Origin: Lampris incognitus
Lineage: Eukaryota > Chordata > Actinopteri > Lampriformes > Lampridae
Direction of reading: 5' to 3'
DNA length: 64,000 bases
NCBI RefSeq assembly: GCF_029633865.1
Contig: NC_079223.1
Coordinates: 32,800,923 to 32,864,922, forward strand
The position numbers and the translations under genes are program-made. Positions 1 to 49,172 of this stretch are shown here, one piece after another (the stretch's first letter is position 1; each line of letters opens with the position of its first letter). A model generated the notes under the pieces. The model worked only from the letters and a program-made list of their open reading frames with translations, did not search any database and was not told where the DNA came from.

Positions 1-488
1 TACAACAGGATGGGATAAATGCAGAAGACAAATTTCATTGTAACAAAAAAACTGTATAATGACAAAAATAGTGGCTTTCTTCTTTCTATAATATTCTAGA
101 ATGTAATGTTCATATTTACATTTAGCTGTGGCATGATTACTTCAAATGCAGATATAATTAATTGTCATTTCAATAATGGCAGCTTTGGCCCGCCGAATCA
201 GTAAATATATCATCATCTGACAGAGCAACAAAGAATACAGTGCCCTTTTGCCAATCAGTGTAATTTTGAAAAGGCAATGGCATCCGTGGTAAAATATTAT
301 TATTATTGAACATGAAAAACTCTCCATACCAGACTGTTAGACTGATGAACAAACAGAGCTGTCATCCAGCAACCCCAAAGAAAATCCAGGAAATTACCGC
401 AAACAAATCAAGAACATTGAGGAGCAAGCAGGCAGACAGACAGGCAGACAGACAGACAGGCAGACAGACAGGCAAACAGATTACTGAC

Positions 489-14862
<14,374 letters not shown>

Positions 14863-15060
14863 GTTTCAATTTAAATGAAAATATCTATCAATTAATATTT
14901 AAACCCCAATTTGACTCATAAGACCATACTCTGCACCGCGGCTCCACTGGTTTATGTTTCCTGTGTTTAGGGCGGAAGTGGCTGTAACGTGACAATGTGA
15001 CGTCACATCACCGAGGGCGTGTTCAAGATTGATAACGTCCCTCGACACCGGGATGTGTTC
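14863..15060 (-). promoter_or_regulatory. vps8 5' flank / probable core promoter
   Basis: This segment lies directly upstream of the vps8 start on the minus strand. It has no TATA box. It holds a perfect palindromic CRE (TGACGTCA) at 14998-15005 and an ETS-like site, gcggaagtg, at 14972-14980. These are common in TATA-less housekeeping promoters. The transcription start is not determined, and the role is inferred from position. Confidence 0.45.
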
Positions 15061-15574
15061 ACAACAGAGAAATGTTGTAAAGGTTCAGAACAGTCTCTGG
15101 GTCCACTGCCTAAAGTTAAGGTCGAGTCTTGAACGCTATCGAAATTATCAAACAAGTAAATAATTAGTTATCAAACAAGTCAACGATGCATCCGGTCCAT
15201 CGATAATCACTTGTAAATGTGGACTAATTTTATTTGTAGAAAATATTCCACTGGAATTTATTTGTTCATTTCCAACAGGAACTTCATATGTAGCAGCCAG
15301 TTTTAAGCAGATAAACAAAATATGTAAACAAATTATACTAATGAATTACAATTATAATACACAGGGAGTTGAATCAGTTTATGTGTTTTATTTTCTTACC
15401 TGGATTATTGAGCATGCATAAAGACATCCAATTATAATTATTTCATGCAAATTATAAAAATATTAATGGACTTACATAAAATAATATAATTCTTATACCT
15501 CAATATTATACTAATATTCGGTATTACTAACACCTAATGCTATTATACTGATATACTAATATTAATGTAGCCTA

Positions 15575-16503
15575 CTCTACTACTACTACTACTTTCGGCT
15601 GCTCCCGTTTGGCGTCGCCACAGCGGACCATCCGTTTGCATTTCTTCCTGTCTTCTGCATCTTCCTCTGTCACACCAGCCACCTGCATGTCGTCCCTCAC
15701 CACATCCATAAACTTCCTCTTTGGCCTTCCTCTTTTCCTCTTCTCTGGCAGCTCCATATTCAGCATCCTTCTCCCAATATACCCAGCATCTCTCCTCCAC
15801 ACACGTCCAAGCCATCTCAATCTTGCCTCTCTTGCTTTGTCTCCAAACCATCCAACCTGAGCGGTCCCTCTGATATAATCTTTCCTAATCCTGTACCTCT
15901 TCGTCACTCCCAGTGTAAATCTTAGCATCTTCAACTCTGCCTCCTCCAGCTCTGCCTCCTGTCTTTTCGTCAGTCCCACTATCTCCAAACCATATAACAT
16001 AGCTGGTCTCACAACCATCTTGTAAACCTTCCCTTTAACTCTTGCTGATACCCTTCTGTCGCAAATCACCCCTGACACTCTTCTCCACCCACTCCACCGT
16101 GCCTGCACTCTCTTTTTCACCTCTCTACTGCACTCCCCGTTACTTTGGACAGTTGACCCCAAGTATTTAAACTCATATGTCTTCGTCACCTCTACTTCTT
16201 GCATCCTGACCATTCCACTGTCCTCTCTCTCATTCAGGCATAGGTATTCCGTCTTGCTCCTACTGACTTTCATTCCTCTTCTCTGCAGTGCATACCTCCT
16301 CCTCTCGAGGCTGTACTTAACCTGCACCCTACTCTCGCTACAGATCACAATATCATCTGCGAACATCATCGTCCATGGAGACTCCTGCCTGATCTCGTCC
16401 GTCAACCTGTCCATCACCATTGCAAACAAGAAAGGGCTCAGAGCCAATCCTTGATGTAATCCCACCTCCATCTTGAACCCATCTGTCATTCCAACCGCAC
16501 ACC
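15575..16503 (-). mobile_element. RTE LINE, 5'-truncated, with 12-bp target duplication
   Basis: The open frame 16489-15572 encodes the second half of an RTE reverse transcriptase: GLHQGLALSPFLFAMVMDRL, FADDIVICSES (catalytic xADD), then KYLGSTVQSNGECSREVKKR, LRWLGRVWRRDAGYIGRRML and GRPKRKFMDVVRDDMQVAGV. The element ends in a (GTA)n tail read on the minus strand. Perfect direct repeats taatgtagccta at 15563-15574 and 16504-16515 flank it. Lacking the endonuclease and the RT N-terminus, it cannot move by itself. Confidence 0.92.
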
Positions 16504-16767
16504 TAATGTAGCCTAATATGCTTTACTAATAACACTGTAACATTAATAACAATTGTAACACTGTAACTAATACTGTTACAGAATGAAACTATGCTAATTT
16601 ATTAATATAACAATACATATTTGGGTATGTCTGTAACCAAAGGTTTGACTGCTAATCAACAGGCTAACTTCTATGTGGGATTGAAGAGAATTCACATCTG
16701 TAAAGGGATTTGTCAGCGTTTGACCGTTGGAAGCAGAAGTATTTTATCCATCTCTGTCTTCATCTGT

Positions 16768-16830
16768 AATCAGAATCAGAATCATGTTTATTGGCCACGT
16801 AGGTTTGCACATACATGGAATTTGACTCCG
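16768..16830 (-). mobile_element. LINE 3' tail fragment
   Basis: aatcagaatcagaatcatgt ... ggccacgtaggtttgcacatac is the reverse complement of the tail at 35685-35738. It is a 5'-truncated LINE end of the same family. Confidence 0.55.
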
Positions 16831-17424
16831 GCTAGAACGACCAAGACGGTCAACCGTTTTGGATTTTCAAAGTTTAATAACTTTGTGAAAAAATACAGAC
16901 CTGCCGCTCCCTGAGTTCTCCTAAAATTGTATATATTTGCATTAAAACGAATTTTAGACCAATTTCACAAAAAAGTTACAATATGATCTACGACCATGAC
17001 CGGTCAAAATGACCGCTCGTAATTTGCGCGTGATCGTGCGCGTCATGCCACTATTTATGACGTGGTTTGGTAGCATCACTTCCTTCGTGAAGTTCATTTC
17101 TCTGTCCTAAAATCACACTAGCGTTCTCCAGTGCAGAGAAATAGTCTAAACTTGATTTTTGATTATTGCCAACATGACGCCGTTTCAGACGCACCATGAC
17201 TATACCACCGAGGCGTTGCAGTATTTACAGGCGTTGGACAGCGGGCATTTTAAATTGAAAAATAGTATTAAAGGTGCTAAAATTTTCATTTTGGTGTCAG
17301 TCAGTTTCATAACAGACAAACTAAGATACGCAATGTATTAATATCTCAACTGTGTATTTATCATGACAGACTATAAAGTTTAAAAACAGTGGGCGGTCAT
17401 TTTGACGGCCCACGGTCGTTCTAG
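16828..17424 (+). mobile_element. piggyBac-like transposon remnant
   Basis: The left end CTAGAACGACCAAGACGGTCAA and the reverse complement of the right end, CTAGAACGACCGTGGGCCGTC, form imperfect terminal inverted repeats near 16831 and 17424. Between them is an ATG-started frame (17174 onward) whose start MTPFQTHHDYTTEALQYLQA resembles the N-terminus of fish piggyBac-type transposases. The catalytic part is missing. A third GGTCGTTCTAGT end lies at about 18000-18015. Family call tentative. Confidence 0.5.
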
Positions 17425-17519
17425 TAATTTCTATGTTCCGGTCGTTGTTTGGGACTGTTTCAGGTTGTTTTCAGCTTTTTTTACATTTCACACATTACGG
17501 GCCTTGCTACGTTTGTTAG

Positions 17520-17559
<40 letters not shown>

Positions 17560-17990
17560 CAAACTTACATAGTGCTTTTCTAACACTCAGAGTCACTTTA
17601 CAATAACAGGCGGTGAAACAAGACAACAGATGCACATAACACAAACATACAGGGGTGAATGGGAAGGGGGGCTCCGAGAGGGAGAAGCGGCAGCCACACA
17701 CGACGGCAACGGTACTCTCCGACTTAAACAGATGCAAAAGGGCAAGAAAAACAAAAAACAACAGCACTGGACGTTGATTTCTGTAGGGGTTTACTCCCGT
17801 AGCATCTTTCTCTCCCGAGGTATCCACAAGGCAGTGGCACTATTTAACCCATAGCTGGGGGGGGGGGCTGGTTCGTGGGCATCGGAATATTCCCACACCG
17901 GTGGGCCTGCGTACCACACGTCTAGGGGCCAGACCTCCTCCGAGTCTCTTGTAGTTCAGCCAGGGTCATTTTAACCGCCCATGGTTGTTT
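17520..17990. other. Non-coding stretch with ATA microsatellite and repeat fragments
   Basis: An (ATA)n run at 17524-17560 is followed by a repeat tail related to 38870-38940 (CATAGTGCTTTTCTAACACTC) and then GC-rich text without a supported gene. Confidence 0.5.
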
Positions 17991-18265
17991 TAGGTAGGGT
18001 GAAATCCCGGTCGTTCTAGTGTAGAATAACACACTACAACACAACAATCTTCAGATATGTACACAAGGATCTACGTGAAATAACAGGTGATAAAGTGCAA
18101 TGGTGCAGAGAACATATCAGTGTAAGTGACGCACCCTGCAAGGAGGAAATGGACTTGTTTGGGTTTAAATGGAAAATAAGACGCAGAAATGTTGGTTATC
18201 ATCACTGTGTGAATCGCTGGATGAGAATCCACTGAGTGTTTCATTCCCTTTGACCCTTTAAGCAG

Positions 18266-18490
18266 ATGTGGACTCTGATGTCTCTGTTGTCTCTACTGAC
18301 CCGTGAACTCGGTTCTCTGGCCAGCTTTGCTCTGCACCGCCTTCCTCCACGGTACGTTCACATTCAGCCTGTCCCATCACAAACCCCTCGTCTGGCTTAC
18401 ATGCCATCAGGACCTGTTCCCAACATGTCCACAGGGAGCTGCAATAAGATGTAAGGGTTATTTACCAAGCTATTACACATACAGGTGAGC
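18266..18490 (+). other. Unrecognised short open frame; possible exon, weak support
   Basis: An ATG-started frame of 62 codons begins at 18266. An overlapping frame runs to an AG|GTGAGC donor-like site at 18482-18489. The text starts hydrophobic (MWTLMSLLSLL), as a signal peptide could, but I match no family and find no partner exon. It may be chance. Confidence 0.15.
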
Positions 18491-18784
18491 AGAAAAACAT
18501 GAACCCTTAGTGTTACTGTTAGTGTTTTACTAATCCCTCTCTTCCAAAACTGGCAGACATCAGAATGACTATTAAAAAGAACCAGTCAGACCAGTTAAAG
18601 CGGTTTCCATCTCTCCTTTCCTTTCCATGGAAGAACCGATGTAGACATCAGTTTCCTTCCAAACATGACACGTTATTCAGCATCAGTGAGCCACGCGTCC
18701 ACATGCGTTCAGCTCGACCAGTAAAGCAGCAGACGGCACCACAGCGCTACTTTACACTGTGATATATGATAGTAGTATTTATAT

Positions 18785-18944
18785 TGTAACGTGCATGGAT
18801 GGATAAGCAGACACGTTGGTCCTTGACTAACGGGTCGGACCCTTTAGTCGACTGGTTAACGTTGTCGCTTGCGGGGCGGGAAACATGGGTTCGCGTTCCG
18901 ACTGTGGCGTCGGTCTCCCAGACTGACCCCCCGAATTCGCTGCA
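18785..18944 (+). repeat. Left LTR of the TRIM-like element
   Basis: 160-bp terminal repeat. It starts TG and ends CA. It contains the tRNA-like A-box/B-box pair at about 18847-18900. Confidence 0.6.
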
Positions 18945-19062
18945 TTGGTATCAGAAGTGGGATGGTGAGGCCGTGAGATCATCGGAAGCGCATGCGCCCA
19001 GACGGGTGAGGGAGCTGATATGCTGAAGCGCGGGGACATGCTCCCCGAAGGAAGGGGGGTAG

Positions 19063-19213
19063 TTTAACGTGCATGGATAATTAAACACGTTGGTCCTTGA
19101 CTAACGGGTCGGACCGTTTAGTCGACTGGTTAATGTTGTCGCTTGCGGAGTGGGAGATACAGGTTCGCGTCCCGACTGTGGCGGTTCCTGGACTGCCCCC
19201 CGAATTCGCTACA
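19063..19213 (+). repeat. Right LTR of the TRIM-like element
   Basis: 151-bp terminal repeat, similar to the left one but with small deletions (ATGGATGGATAAGCAGACACG versus ATGGATAATTAAACACG). The initial TG has become TT. Confidence 0.6.
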
Positions 19214-19518
19214 ACATGTAATTTGTTCTTTACCCCCCCCCCCCGCCACACACACACAACTAAAACTTCACTGCAGACTCAGGGTCCATAACAGGCAAAG
19301 ACAAAAGATAAGAACCATTGGTAAAAGACAAACCCTAGACAATACAGACAGTTAACACAATAAAATAACACAAAAGGGACAAGAAGGCAGCTATAGCAGT
19401 GGACCCACTGCCGGGATTGGTAGCGTGTGGCACTGAATCTTATATTAGTTAAACCCACGATGAATACATTATCAGAGTCACTGAGCCGGCATTAAGTATA
19501 CATTTATACTTAATATTT

Positions 19519-19935
19519 TTTAGAAGAGGCTGAAAGGCATGAACTCTTGCAGCCACAAACATTTCACTTGCACTACACCATCTAGGTCTTTTTAATAGTA
19601 TTCTCACAGCATCATTATAAGCTACTCAAAGTCTCTGTAAGCTTGCTTTCTTTGTAGTTTGACCACAGGTGTGCAATATAAAGTGCACAATGTGGTCTGA
19701 ACAGAGACACCTTCACAACTGAACACATACCAAACTTGCGTGAGAGAGTGTTTGCTTGTGCACACATCATGCAGCACTGCCTATAAATATCATGGTCTGC
19801 CATTTGTTCAGTAGTATAAAGTCCAAGATATTTCACCTTATTATATACCCCAAGATTATTATCAGACAATTTAAAACCAGGAAATTTTAGATACCCACAG
19901 TTGTTTGTACTTACATGTTTGTGGGGATCCTTCAT
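19519..19935 (-). mobile_element. LINE reverse-transcriptase C-terminal fragment
   Basis: The minus-strand frame reads FKLSDNNLGVYNKVKYLGLY, IYRQCCMMCAQANTLSRKFG and RPHCALYIAHLWSNYK. After a stop/frameshift it continues as VAYNDAVRILLKRPRWCSA, SEMFVAARVHAFQPLL. This is the conserved post-catalytic region of a fish non-LTR element. It is truncated at both ends and inactive. Confidence 0.7.
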
Positions 19936-20163
19936 TGACTATATTCATCCCCTAGCCCTTAACCATCAAAGCTATAGGTCTAACTTTAACCTAATCCTAA
20001 TCGTAACACTAAACCCAAGTTCCAAACCTAAAATATACCTTTGATATATCTTTAAAGAAGTGACGACCAGCCTAAATGTCCTCACTCTGATCGCAAAAAC
20101 GTCAAGTTGGTCCTCACAAAGCTAGAAGTATAAGTACACACACACGCGCGCACATACACACAC

Positions 20164-20166
<3 letters not shown>

Positions 20167-20237
<71 letters not shown>
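20167..20237. repeat. (CT)n microsatellite
   Basis: Perfect CT run of 71 bases upstream of the MARCH-type gene. Confidence 0.98.
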
Positions 20238-20240
<3 letters not shown>

Positions 20241-20507
20241 ATGTCTGAAATCCCCCCTGGATGAAGGAGCTGCAGGAGGACTGAAGGGAGCAGAGGGAGG
20301 AGGTGAGTGGGAGAACAGGGGGATGGATGAGAAGTGTCTCTATTTATAACAAACTGTCCCAAGAAGCCTCACTGACTCAAGTTCACTGGGTTCAGAATGA
20401 ATGAATGGATGAGGAACCGCGCACGTACAGGAAAGACGGAGACTGCAGGAAATCCTCAGTGCATGTCTTCCTGTGATGGATAAGGGTATGATGAGAGAGA
20501 GAAAGAA

Positions 20508-20510
<3 letters not shown>

Positions 20511-20578
<68 letters not shown>
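20511..20578. repeat. (GA)n microsatellite
   Basis: GA run of 68 bases, about 300 bases from the complementary CT run at 20167-20237. The two could pair as an inverted repeat. Confidence 0.98.
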
Positions 20579-20585
<7 letters not shown>

Positions 20586-20639
20586 AGAGAGAGGGAAAGA
20601 AAGAAAGGGAACTAGTGATTAATCCTCTCTCTCTCTCTT

Positions 20640-21639
20640 TCTTTCCTGACGTGGATCACCGCGGGGGGCGGGGGGGCTATGCGCGCCGCCGCACGTCGGG
20701 AGTTGTGGCCGCGCATCGGAGCTGTCCCATGAATAAGAGTCCTGAATGGACGAGGAGGCGTCTGTCACTCACCAAACGCCGGAACCGAGGACGAAAAGGA
20801 ACCGATGAGAAACAAAAACGCAGAGAATGAGGGAGCGGCTGCGGATCGGGTGCGGATTAGGGGTGCGTTGTAGCGGACAGGATGACAGAACCGAGGCCGG
20901 TGTTGAGACGTGGCAGAGTGGACACAGACTCACCGGCCGCTCGGTCAAACACCGGAGGAGCTGAACCGGCACACCAGAGGACCGGTTCACCATAGGACGG
21001 GTTCACCATACAGCCATTTAAACCCAATGGAAAGGGACTGGACAATAATATGACCGAACCTCTGGGAGAGTGGATGTCTTACAGACACTAGCTTGCGTGT
21101 TGGTCGTGCGCGCGCGCACACACACACACGCGCCGGTGTATTAATTAACCCCAACCTTCCTGGCGGGCGCACGGATGAGGATATTGAATCTATATCTGCA
21201 CGTATGATGTGGAGGTGAACGTGCCGGCTGAGCAACATGGATGGACGCTGCTGGTGGTGAAGGGAGAGCCGCAGTAAACAATGGAGAAGGCTGCATGAAT
21301 GGATGCTCCGTAGGGGCGCTGTGGATGGAGCGATTCACACACAAAGAGAGAAAACTCTTTTTTCCCCCCTGTGAATGTGGATTAATAATAATGTGGCCCG
21401 GCGGATGCAGCGTGTGTGTGAGATTCTCATCATCAAATCCGTCGATTTCAAGCATGGCTGGATGACTGACAGGATGCACGGAGGACACAAAGGAGGGAGC
21501 ACACCTTCCGTTTCCCCACCTTTACAAATGATGAAGAAACAGCGGATTTAAAGCTGATTCGCTACTCTGTTAAAATAACAGGAAAACCCCTCTTTATAAC
21601 CCACTGAAGACCGATCTGTGTTGGGGTTTTTTTTTTCAG
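20640..21639 (+). promoter_or_regulatory. CpG-rich 5' region of the MARCH-type gene, with 5' UTR acceptor
   Basis: GC- and CpG-rich sequence (for example around 20660-20720, gcggggggcgggg...gcgcgccgccgcacgtc) lies upstream of the first coding exon. A long T tract ending in CAG at 21639 is a good splice acceptor, so the coding exon probably begins at 21640 and an untranslated exon lies upstream. I could not place that exon. Confidence 0.4.
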
Positions 21640-21685
21640 GTTGCAGGTTTGACAGCTGGGGTTTTGAATCGGAAATCTCCGCCCC

Positions 21686-45559
<23,874 letters not shown>

Positions 45560-45695
45560 CGCTGGTAATGATGGACCTGAGAAAAGAAAGAGATGATAGA
45601 AGAGGAATGAGAGATAAAATGGCATCTGACTCAGAGACACATTGGGGGGGGGGGGATTTACATTTTTTCTATGTCGTCATGGCAACTGGTGATGT

Positions 45696-45701
45696 AATAA
45701 A
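45696..45701 (+). terminator. Poly(A) signal AATAAA of the MARCH-type gene
   Basis: AATAAA 137 bases after the stop codon at 45557-45559. A longer 3' UTR is possible. Confidence 0.5.
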
Positions 45702-46480
45702 ATATTTCTACTTGAACTTGGTGAGGGGTAAATTTACAAACTGTTATTGGTTCATATGACAGGAGGAAATGATGGAAGGATAGAGAGAGGGAAAGGAGAA
45801 AAGGCAGAGTAACAGGAAGGAAAGAGAAAAGATGAGAGATGGAGGGAAATCCTTCACAGACAGGTATTATAATACAGCACCGCTCAAACACACTCCCATT
45901 CACACCATCAACATTCATTCAGCCAACAAACTGGAATCTTTAGATGTTTAAAGCAAAAATCCCATTTATTTCAAAGCTCGGATCTGACAGAGACTTCAAA
46001 AGGAAAAGCTTTTTAGGAGTGAAGGCTGAAGTATGTTCATCAGACAAAAATCAACCCTGCCACTATAAAGGTTGGTCAATGTCTGACCAAACCTTTCTAC
46101 AGCTTTTTTAAATGCTAATGACGAGTTATTTCTACACAAACCGAAGCGATAAAATACAACAATGTGAAACAGCAGCCTCTGAAAGTATTCCATGATGATT
46201 ACAAAAACATATTGTCATAAATGATTATTATTACTATTATTATTAGTTATTATTATTAGGTAGAACCACCAGGTGGCGGTCATCTCAACAAATCTCCCAC
46301 TTCACCTTCACTACACTTTCCAATTTCCAAAGCCAGAGATCTTCATGTTTGACCAAAAATAATGGGGGGGGGGGGGTCCAGTCGTCACCTACTTGCACAG
46401 TATAAATGCTGAAAATGCAGCATTGCTTGTGAATCCTCTCTTTGTTTTCATACATTTCCATTTCGGAAAAGCATATCCAA

Positions 46481-46806
46481 AGGACAGGACAGGATTAGGA
46501 ACGATATTAGAAGGACAGCTCAAGTTGGACGGTTTGGAGACAAAGCAAGAGGCAAGATTGAGATGGCTTGGACATGTGTGGAGGAGAGATGCTGGGTATA
46601 TTGGGAGGATGCTGACTATGGAGCTGCCAGGAAAGAGGAAGGCCAAAGAGGAGATTTATGGATGTGGTGAGGGAAGACATGCAGGTGGCTGGTGTGACAG
46701 AGGAAGATGCAGAAGACAAGAAGAAATGGAAACGGATGATCCACTGTGGCGACCCCTAACGGGAGCAGCCAAAAAGTAGTAGTAGTAATAGTAGTAGTAG
46801 TAGTAG
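46481..46806 (+). mobile_element. RTE LINE, extreme 3' end
   Basis: From about 46488 it reads RTE text (LRWLGHVWRRDAGYIG, then GGCCAAAGAGGAGATTTATGG) with small deletions, and ends in GTAGTAGTAATAGTAGTAG. Flanking tatccaa (46474-46480 and 46807-46813) may be a 7-bp target duplication. Confidence 0.8.
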
Positions 46807-46819
46807 TATCCAATATTCC

Positions 46820-47406
46820 TATGGTGGCGAGAGCGGGTGCGAACTTGTATTTTGTGTGTTTGCCATAGATCACTGAAGTGTGACGTAAATGTTCCACCCA
46901 AATAAAGGATTCCGGTTCCTTTGCCTTACCAGACTAACAGGAAAATGAACAAGACTTTAAAATTATTACCTCAAACTACACCCATCACCAACACTGACTA
47001 TTTTGCGTAAGACATTTGGATTTAATATGGATTTCTGTAATTGTTAAAGTGGGTATGAACAAGTTTTGAAGCTGCAATGAAAATAGCATTAACTAGCTTA
47101 GCAGTTGACGCTAACACCACCGGCTCTGTTCATTCTGGCAGGGAGATAGTGGTTGTAGCCAGCGAGAGACATGATTGACACACATCCGCACTTAGTTTGT
47201 TGGCAAATATACATTTTAAATGAGATTACGTTGATAATATGTATAAGGCACTCACTGCACAGTATATCCTGGTTTTACACATTCTAAGGATGAAAAGATT
47301 GGTAAACATGAACTAGAAATCCTGAAATTATGACAACACTTCAGAGGTTTATTGTGAAAAATGTCCTTCTACACTCTGACAACCCCTCCTCTATTCCCAC
47401 TCAACT

Positions 47407-47453
<47 letters not shown>

Positions 47454-47590
47454 ACACATCAGCAGCCAAACATCTAAACATGGACATAAAGTATAATATC
47501 TAAGTTGGGCTTATTTGCCTAGAGGGCGCTGTTGTTAGACGCCATTATAGATTCTACAGTGGACGAAAATGAATTTCTGGGTCTCAGGAG
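46820..47590. other. Intergenic stretch with a CA microsatellite
   Basis: No gene recognised. A (CA)n tract lies at about 47410-47450. Confidence 0.5.
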
Positions 47591-47591
47591 G

Positions 47592-47876
47592 TTAAACTGG
47601 GGGCGGCTCAGGAGGCAGATCGGGTCGTCTGGTAATCAGAAGGTCACTGGTTCGATCCCCGGCTCCTTCAGACAGCGTGTCGAAGTGTCCTTGAGCAAGA
47701 CACCGAACTCCTAACTGCTCCTGATGGGCAGGTTGGAGCCTTGAATGGCAGCCTCCAACATCAGTGTATGAACGTGTGTGAGAACAGGTGAACGTGAGGC
47801 ATACACTGTAAAGCACTCTGAGTGGTCAGTAGACTAGAAAAGCGCTGTATACATGCAGTCCATTTACCATTTTAAC
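47592..47876 (+). repeat. tRNA-derived SINE, family B
   Basis: It begins GGCGGCTCAGGAGGCAGATCG, with B box GGTTCGATCCC at about 47651-47661. The body GTGTCCTTGAGCAAGACACCG and GGCAGCCTCCAACATCAGTG and the end AAAAGCGCTGTATACATGCA match a common spiny-rayed-fish SINE pattern by recollection. Confidence 0.7.
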
Positions 47877-48026
47877 TAGCAGCAGACATTTTGCTCTCGC
47901 CCAATGCATCCATTAAGGCTTCGTTTACACCACAGGTCTTGATGCCCACTTCTGATTTTTTTTTAACTTGTATCCAATTTCTTTTGACTGCCTGTTTACA
48001 TCTACTTTCAAACGTGACCCATAGGG

Positions 48027-48450
48027 CGTCCGGGTAGCGTATTCCGTTGCCTACCAACATGGGGTCGCCAGTTCGAATCCCAGTGGAACTTCCAGCTTGG
48101 TTGGGCGTCCCTACAGACACAATTGGCCGTGTCCACGGGGTGGGAAGCCGGATGTGGGCATGTGTCCTAGTCGCTGCATTAGCGCCTCCTCTGGTCGGTC
48201 GGGGCGCCTGTTCGGGGGGAAGGGGAACTGGGGGGGAATGGCGTGATCCTCCCATGCACTACGTCCCCCTGGCAAAACGCCTCACTGTCAGGTGAAAAGA
48301 AGCGGCTGGCGACTCCACGTGTATCGGAGGAGGCATGGAGGTAGTCTGCAGCCCTCCCCGGATCAGCAGAGGGGGTGGAGCAGCGACCGGGACAGCTCGG
48401 AAGAGCGGGGTAATTGGCCGGATACAATTAGGGACAAAAAGGGGGGAAAA
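48027..48450 (+). repeat. tRNA-derived SINE, family A
   Basis: It starts GGCGTCCGGGTAGCG (with a short deletion in the A-box area). B box agttcgaatcc at 48070-48080. The body is the same as in the copies at 2335-2715 and 7463-7873, with a poly-G/A tail. Confidence 0.8.
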
Positions 48451-48689
48451 GGTGACCCATATCCGATTCCTGTGCTTCCACCACGACTTTTGTTTGCACT
48501 TGGAACAACCTACATTAGTCAGCCTACACCAGAATTGGGTCACCGATGGGGGAGTAAAACCACACGTCATTCAAAATGTGACTAGATATTTGATTATGAC
48601 TTTTGCATTTTGAATGATGTGTGATTCACAACGACCTGAAAAATCTGATCTGTGTGGTTACATGAGAGCCACATTGGCAGATATCAGAT

Positions 48690-49172
48690 TCCATCCATCC
48701 ATTATCCAAACGCTTATCCTGCTCTCACGGTCGCGGGGATCCTGGAGCCTATCCCAGCAGTCAATGGGGGGGCAGGCGGGGAGAAACCCTGGACAGACCG
48801 CCAGGCCCACACAGGGCCCACACACACACACACACACATATATTTTGTCATTGTATTCTTACAACGAAATGTGTTCTCTGCATTTAACCCATCCTATTGT
48901 ATAGGAGCAGTGGGCAGCTGCAGTAACCAGGGACCAACTCCAGTTCTTCTTTCCATTGCCTTGGTCATGGGCACAGACAGGAGTATTAACCCTAACAAGC
49001 ATGTCTTTTTGACGGTGGGAGGAAACCAGAGCACCCGGGGGAAACCCACGCAGACACGGGGAGAACATGAAAACTCCACACAGAAAGGACCTGGGACAGC
49101 CTGGGGTTCGAACCCAGGACCTTCTTGCTGTGAGGCAACAGTGCTAACCACTGGGCCACCGTGCCAACCAGT
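48690..49172 (+). repeat. Composite dispersed repeat
   Basis: A CCATTATCCAAACGCTTATCC head (48694 on) with a CA tract is joined to a copy of the 43722-type repeat (48846 on), ending CTAACCACTGGGCCACCGTGCC. Confidence 0.7.

Larger units (their letters stand above)
18785..19213 (+). mobile_element. TRIM-like miniature LTR retrotransposon
   Basis: Two similar direct repeats, 18785-18944 (160 bp, TGTAACGTGCATGG...GAATTCGCTGCA) and 19063-19213 (151 bp, ending GAATTCGCTACA), flank only 118 bases. The internal part begins TTGGTATCAGAAGTGGG, a primer-binding-site-like sequence starting TGG (18946-18961). It ends with a polypurine tract, GAAGGAAGGGGGG (about 19047-19059), just before the right repeat. 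There is no coding capacity. This is the plan of a terminal-repeat retrotransposon in miniature, relying on enzymes of another element. The PBS resembles that of the Gypsy element at the right edge (TGGTGTCAGAAGTGG). Each LTR also contains A-box-like TAGTCGACTGG and B-box-like GGTTCGCGTYCC sequences. No perfect target duplication was found. LTR and PBS structure are seen; the naming is inference. Confidence 0.65.

Noticed and set aside
420..480. CRISPR-like short repeats (GACAGACAGGCA)
   Set aside because: Simple tetranucleotide-type repeat in a vertebrate intron. No spacers of regular length.
20615..20830. 71-codon Arg-rich frame in the CpG-rich region
   Set aside because: Compositional effect of GC-rich promoter sequence. 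No homology, and it is upstream of the coding exon.
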